This document shows positions 61,201 to 64,000 of a stretch of DNA of 64,000 nt, piece after piece. The stretch's first letter is position 1. The number at the start of each line of letters is the position of its first letter. Position numbers and translations under genes: made by a program. Below the pieces are notes generated by a model, which saw nothing but the letters and a program-made list of their open reading frames with translations, was not told the origin of the DNA and did no database searches. Origin of the DNA: Mycobacterium sp. ELW1 (lineage in GTDB: Bacteria; Actinomycetota; Actinomycetes; Mycobacteriales; Mycobacteriaceae). The stretch covers positions 1,736,001-1,800,000 of the forward strand of contig NZ_CP032155.1 of NCBI RefSeq assembly GCF_008329905.1, given 5' to 3'.

Positions 61201-64000
61201 CGGCACCGGACTACCAGGACGCGGGAAACTACCGTGCGCCAAGCACTCCCACTGAGGAGATCCTGGCCGGGATCTTCGCGCAGGTGCTCGGCATCGATCG
61301 CGTCGGGGTGGACGACTCGTTCTTCGATCTCGGCGGGGATTCGTTGTCGGCGATGCGTCTGGTCGCGGCGGTCAACAACAGCCTGGGCTGCGGACTTGCG
61401 GTCCGCGTACTGTTCGAGGCGCCCGCTGTCGCGCAGCTTGCGCTGCGAGTCACAGGTGACGAAACCCGGTCTGAGCCACTGGTCGCCGGCCCGCGGCCCG
61501 ATGTCGTACCACTGTCGTTCGCCCAGAACCGGTTGTGGATCGTCGACCAGCTCCAAGGCCCGTCTCCGATCTACAACCTCCCGGTGTCGTTACGGCTCCG
61601 GGGCGAGCTTGATGCCGATGCGCTCGGTGCTGCGCTGGCCGACGTCGTGGACCATCAGGAAAGTCTGCGCACCCGGTTCCCGGCAGTCGACGGTGTACCA
61701 CAACAGCTCATCGTGCCTGCTGATGTCGCGGACTTCGGCTGGGCCGTCATTGATGCCACCGGGTGGTCGGCCGCAGAGCTGGCCGATGCCATTGAGGCGG
61801 CGACGCGGTACACCTTTGATCTCGCTACCGAAATACCGATGCAGGCAAGGCTTTTCCGAATCGCAGGCGATGAACATGTGCTGGTGGCCGTGGTACACCA
61901 CATCGCCGCCGACGGATGGTCCGTCGCGCCGCTGGTGCGTGATCTTGGCGTCGCCTACGCAAGCCGGTTGGCGGGTGAGGAACCCGGCTGGGCCGATCTG
62001 GCCGCGCAATACGTCGACTACACGCTCTGGCAACGCTCCCGACTCGGGGACCTGGCCGACGCCGACAGCCGCATCTCCGCGGAACTGGCCTACTGGGAAG
62101 GCGCCCTGGCCGGCATGCCCGAGCAGTTGCAGCTACCCACCGACCGGCCCTACCCGTTGGTCGCTGACTATCGCGGTGCTCGGCTCGATGTGGAGTGGCC
62201 CGCGGAATTGCAGCAGCAGGTCGCCCGGGTGGCTCGCGAGCACAACGCCACTCCGTTCATGGTCATCCAGACCGCGCTAGCGGTGCTGCTGTCAAACCTG
62301 TCCGCCAACAACGATGTGGCGGTTGGGTTCCCGATCGCGGGTCGCGGTGACGCCGCACTGGACGAGCTCGTCGGTTTCTTCGTCAACACGTTGGTGTTGC
62401 GCGTCGACCTGACCGGCAATCCCACCTTCGCCGATCTGCTGGGCCAGGTACGCCGCCGCAGCTTGTCCGCCTACGAGCATCAGGATGTTCCCTTCGAGGT
62501 GTTGGTAGAGCGGCTCAAGCCGACCCGCAGCATGGCTCACCACCCCCTTGTGCAGGTGGTGTTGGCCTGGCAGAACTTCGGCTGGCAAGCAGGTGACGCC
62601 GCCGGCCTGTCGCTGGGTGACCTTCGGGTCGAGCCGATGGCAGTGGATACCGAGACGTCGCGCATGGATCTCACCTTCAACCTTGGCGAACGCTGGGACG
62701 ACGCCGGTGGTCCCGCCGGGATCGGTGGTGGCGTCGAATTCCGCACTGACGTATTCGATGTCGCCAGCATCAAGACGCTGGTCGACCGATTCCAGCGGGT
62801 GCTGACCGAGATGACGGCCGACCCAGCTCAGCGGATGTCGGCGCTGGATGTGCTGGATACCGCAGAACACAGCAGGCTCGACGAGGTCGGCAACCGCCCG
62901 GTACTGACCCGGCAGGCGAACAGTGCGGAATCGCTCGCATCGATGTTCGACGCGCAGGCGGCACGTACTCCCCACGCGGTGGCGGTCACCTTAGAGGGCG
63001 TGTCGCTGACGTACCGTGAACTCGACGAGGCGGCCACTCGTGCGGCGCACGTATTGGCCAGTCGCGGTGCAGGACCCGGTCAGCGGGTGGCGCTGTTGTT
63101 GCCGCGCTCGGCCGAGGCGATCGTGGCGATGGTGGCGACCGTCAAGACCGGGGCAACCTATGTGCCGATCGATCCCTCGGTACCGGAGCAGCGCCGGCAG
63201 TTCGTCCTCGGCGATGCACAGCCGGTCGTCGCGGTCACCACCGCTGAACTGGCCGGATTGCTGGACGGACAGGAGCTTTCGACGATCAGTACTACTGATC
63301 TGGTCCATCCCGCCGGCGACACCGGCGCACCGTTGGCCGGGCCGCAGGCCGACGACATCGCATACATAATTTACACGTCCGGTACCACGGGAACGCCCAA
63401 GGGCGTTGCGATTCCACATCGCAACGTGATTCGTCTCCTGGAGACACTGGACGCCGATATGGACATGGGTGGCCTGGCCTGGTCGCAATGCCATTCGCTG
63501 GCCTTCGACTTCTCGGTGTGGGAGATCTGGGGTGCGTTGCTCTACGGCGGCCGCGTGGTCGTCGTCCCCGATTCGGTGGTGCGTTCGCCGGAAGACCTGC
63601 ATGCCCTGTTGGTTTCCGAGCAGGTCGGTGTGCTGAGCCAGACGCCCTCGGCGTTCTATGCACTGCAGACCGCCGATGCCGCGAATCCGGAGTTCGGTTC
63701 CCAGCTGAAGCTCGAAGCCGTGGTGTTCGGCGGGGAAGCCCTTGAGCCACAGAAGATGCGGGCATGGCTGGAGAATCATCCGCCTGGTTCACCGCGCCTG
63801 ATCAACATGTACGGCATCACCGAGACCACGGTTCATGCGTCGTTCCGAGAAATCGTTGCAGGCGACGCCGAGAGTGCCGTCAGCCCTATCGGGGTGCCAC
63901 TGGGACATCTCGGCTTCTTCGTTCTCGATACGCTGTTGCGGCCGGTACCGGCGGGCGTCGTCGGCGAGTTGTACGTGGCCGGCGCTGGTGTCGCCGACGG
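55218..64000 (+). CDS. NRPS modules 2-4: C-A-T-C-A-T-C-A, runs past the window
   Basis: An open frame of at least 2,927 codons from ATG 55218 ([18 protein letters not shown]). C1 starts [11 protein letters not shown] and has HHIVLDGWS (His138), the type that accepts a D-residue donor, consistent with the E domain of the previous protein. C2 (HHIAADG, His1175) and C3 (HHIAADG, His2227) start PLSF.Q.RLW, typical of L-donor condensation, and no E domain lies between them. T domains carry Ser990 and Ser2042 in GGDSL. By-eye A codes: module 2 DYWSIGMVHK and module 4 DFWSVGMVHK (Thr/Ser-like); module 3 DFWTLGAVYK, unlike the others and perhaps aromatic. The gene continues beyond 64000, so termination (thioesterase or reductase) is unseen. 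Confidence 0.92.
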   Translation, partial: MQIADVLPLTPLQQGLLFLANTAQGSEDVYAVQLNITLSGPLEKDRLGEAVQSAVKRHPQLAARFSTKFGDPVQIIPADPVAPWQFVDLTEGTDIDEQIEQIRAGERIAVCDLSDQPPVRASLIRLAADQHMLVMTNHHIVLDGWSLPILLGEIFAGYYGQRLPPAPSFRRFVSWLRGRDLDAARAAWDEVLTGFDTPTLVAAARPAVSGHGRREVATFTLSEQATTAIGELARSCHTTISTVLQGAFAQVLMLLTGRQDVVFGTTVSGRPTEMFGADSMVGLLINTVPVRAAVTPTSTTVDLLANLQDAYSRTLDHQHLALSEIHRLTGQEQLFDALFVYENYPLDAAKLSGADGLAVTGFAHHEYNHYPIAMQAMPGDVLTLRVEYDTDVFGGDSVGELVERFRRVLLAMAADPSARLSSVDLLDEAEHTLLDGWGNRAVLGESVGAPTSIPAVFAERVVSAGDELALTCGQRSWTYRELDEASNRLAQLLIARGVRTGQRVALLLPRTAEAVVAILAVVKTGAAYVPIDPSVPASRMEFVLGDAAPVVAVTTAELADRLRDRELSIVEIDDPAIDGQSTSGLMPPSADEIAYIIYTSGTTGTPKGVAIPHRNVTCLLETLDADMGLARQVWTQCHSLAFDYSVWEIWGPLLYGGRVIVVPDPVVRSAEDLHALLVAEGVTVLSQTPSAFYALQAADALNPERGRRLKLEAVIFGGEALEPHRLRTWMADHPDSPRLINMYGITETTVHASFRAICAEDVDSVVSPIGVPLAHLGFFVLDNALRPVPVGVAGELYVAGAGLAYGYVGRAELTASRFVACPFGPTGSRMYRTGDVMAWGADGQLRYMGRADEQVKIRGYRIELGEVQAALSAVTGVEQAEVIAREDRPGDKRLVGYVTGAVEPVAVRAALLERLPEYMIPVVVVLDALPLTVNGKLDKRALPAPEYQPVDSYRAPSDAVEEILAGVFAQVLGVDRVGVDDSFFELGGDSLSAMRLVAAVNVALDAGLPVRALFDAPSVAQLATHIGGDRERLDPLVTMERPAVIPLSFSQKRLWFLDQLQGPSPIYNMPLALRLTGTLNAEALGSAMADVVGRHESLRTLFTAPGGVPQQLVIERERADFGWEIVDATGWSQAQLDDAVTALTRHSFDLATEIPLRARLFRIAEDEHVVVSVAHHIAADGLSATPLVRDLSIAYVCRCLGIAPAWADLPVQYVDYTLWQRAQFGDLDDPDSAIASQLAYWQDALAGMPERLALPTDRPYPVVADQSGASISVHWPIELQERITRVARQHNATSFMLMQAALAVLLARLSASSDVAVGFPIGGRRDPALDDLIGFFVNTLVLRVDVSGDPTVTDLLAQVRQRSLAAFEHQDVPFEVIVDRVNPTRSLTHHPLVQVMLGWRSLPGEASDEIAMALGDLHVTQLPVDTGTARVDLALSFNERWSQAGEPAGLSGMAEFRTDVFDAATIETLMERLRRVLVAMTDDPARLLSSVDVLDDAERSRLDAFGNRAVLTQVGAGAVSVPELFGAQVTRAPDAVALTSGEVSMTYQELDEAANRLAHLLSGHRVGAGDCVALLLDRSAEAVVVMLAALKLGAAYLAIDPALPEARVEFMLADAAPVAVVTTEALRPRLHGHDVTVVDIDDPAVGNQPTTALPAPSPDNIAYLIYTSGTTGTPKGVALSHRNLAHLADSAHPDLPIDQVWTQCHSYAFDFSVWEIWAALLGGGRLLVVPDPVVRSPDDFHALLVSEHANVLTQTPSAVAALRPQGLESVALLLGGEACPPEVVEQWALGRVVINAYGPTEVTVYASMSRPLVVGAEVPIGAPPPTVAAFVLDERLRPVPEGVIGELYVAGRGVGVGYVGRTGLTASRFVPCPFGEPGQRMYRTGDLVRWRRDGQLQYLGRADEQVKIRGYRIEPGEVQAVLAGLDGVEQAVVIAREDNTGDPRLVGYFTGTADPVKVRVALAERLPAYMVPTALLELPALPLTVSGKLDRRALPAPDYQDAGNYRAPSTPTEEILAGIFAQVLGIDRVGVDDSFFDLGGDSLSAMRLVAAVNNSLGCGLAVRVLFEAPAVAQLALRVTGDETRSEPLVAGPRPDVVPLSFAQNRLWIVDQLQGPSPIYNLPVSLRLRGELDADALGAALADVVDHQESLRTRFPAVDGVPQQLIVPADVADFGWAVIDATGWSAAELADAIEAATRYTFDLATEIPMQARLFRIAGDEHVLVAVVHHIAADGWSVAPLVRDLGVAYASRLAGEEPGWADLAAQYVDYTLWQRSRLGDLADADSRISAELAYWEGALAGMPEQLQLPTDRPYPLVADYRGARLDVEWPAELQQQVARVAREHNATPFMVIQTALAVLLSNLSANNDVAVGFPIAGRGDAALDELVGFFVNTLVLRVDLTGNPTFADLLGQVRRRSLSAYEHQDVPFEVLVERLKPTRSMAHHPLVQVVLAWQNFGWQAGDAAGLSLGDLRVEPMAVDTETSRMDLTFNLGERWDDAGGPAGIGGGVEFRTDVFDVASIKTLVDRFQRVLTEMTADPAQRMSALDVLDTAEHSRLDEVGNRPVLTRQANSAESLASMFDAQAARTPHAVAVTLEGVSLTYRELDEAATRAAHVLASRGAGPGQRVALLLPRSAEAIVAMVATVKTGATYVPIDPSVPEQRRQFVLGDAQPVVAVTTAELAGLLDGQELSTISTTDLVHPAGDTGAPLAGPQADDIAYIIYTSGTTGTPKGVAIPHRNVIRLLETLDADMDMGGLAWSQCHSLAFDFSVWEIWGALLYGGRVVVVPDSVVRSPEDLHALLVSEQVGVLSQTPSAFYALQTADAANPEFGSQLKLEAVVFGGEALEPQKMRAWLENHPPGSPRLINMYGITETTVHASFREIVAGDAESAVSPIGVPLGHLGFFVLDTLLRPVPAGVVGELYVAGAGVAD

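Noticed and set aside
50636..64000. Naming the NRPS genes mps1 and mps2
   Set aside because: The lack of E domains in modules 2 and 3 and the A codes do not fit the classical GPL synthetases, so the symbols would mislead.

Overview
The window looks like part of a Mycobacterium chromosome (order Corynebacteriales). Several things point there: an mmpS-mmpL-mmpL transport operon, a dTDP-rhamnose operon with a fused RmlC-RmlD protein, glycosyltransferases of the family used on mycobacterial glycopeptidolipids (GPLs) and phenolic glycolipids, a close match to the rhamnosyl O-methyltransferase type of Rv2959c, an MbtH protein with NRPSs, and high GC throughout. Almost every gene fits the assembly, decoration or export of one cell-surface glycolipid built on a lipopeptide. 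No tRNA, rRNA, CRISPR array, phage gene or transposase was recognised.

Layout. 1-8.4 kb (+): the end of a polyunsaturated-fatty-acid-synthase-like megaenzyme (CLF-AT-DH-DH), translationally coupled to rmlA, rmlB and an rmlC-rmlD fusion. 8.4-14.8 kb (-): mmpS and two mmpL genes. 15.4-19.5 kb: an MFS exporter, a condensation-like acyltransferase and a sulfotransferase-like protein. 19.5-28.4 kb: two glycosyltransferases, two paralogous Gfo/Idh oxidoreductases, an alpha/beta hydrolase, a DUF2505 protein, a GMC oxidoreductase and a sugar O-methyltransferase. 28.7-36.1 kb (+): a UDP-sugar dehydrogenase and a UDP-glucuronate-decarboxylase-like SDR, an acyltransferase-3, a frameshifted glycosyltransferase and an acyltransferase-3/SGNH fusion. 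36.2-39.9 kb (-): a DrrABC-type ABC exporter and an epimerase. 40.3-50.1 kb: a fourth glycosyltransferase, two more AT3-SGNH proteins, two methyltransferases and a fifth glycosyltransferase. 50.3-64 kb (+): mbtH and two NRPS genes, the second running off the window.

How it works together (inference). The NRPSs, helped by MbtH, build an N-acylated peptide. The first protein is C(starter)-A-T-E; the second is C-A-T-C-A-T-C-A and continues beyond the window. The PUFA-synthase-like enzyme may make the acyl chain. RmlABCD supplies dTDP-L-rhamnose. The dehydrogenase/SDR pair probably supplies UDP-glucuronate and a UDP-pentose, and other SDRs and oxidoreductases may make further sugars. Up to five GT1 enzymes add sugars, three methyltransferases and up to five acyltransferases decorate them, a sulfotransferase may add sulfate, and MmpS/MmpL, DrrABC and MFS systems export the product.

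The NRPS plan differs from the classical GPL core (D-Phe-D-alloThr-D-Ala-L-alaninol): only module 1 has an epimerase, and adenylation codes 1, 2 and 4 look hydroxy-amino-acid-like while code 3 is different. This pattern recalls the serine-containing GPLs reported for M. xenopi (acyl-Ser-Ser-Phe-alloThr), but that link is a hypothesis. Two genes (rmlB and the third glycosyltransferase) each lack one base in a homopolymer run, so assembly error has to be considered for both.
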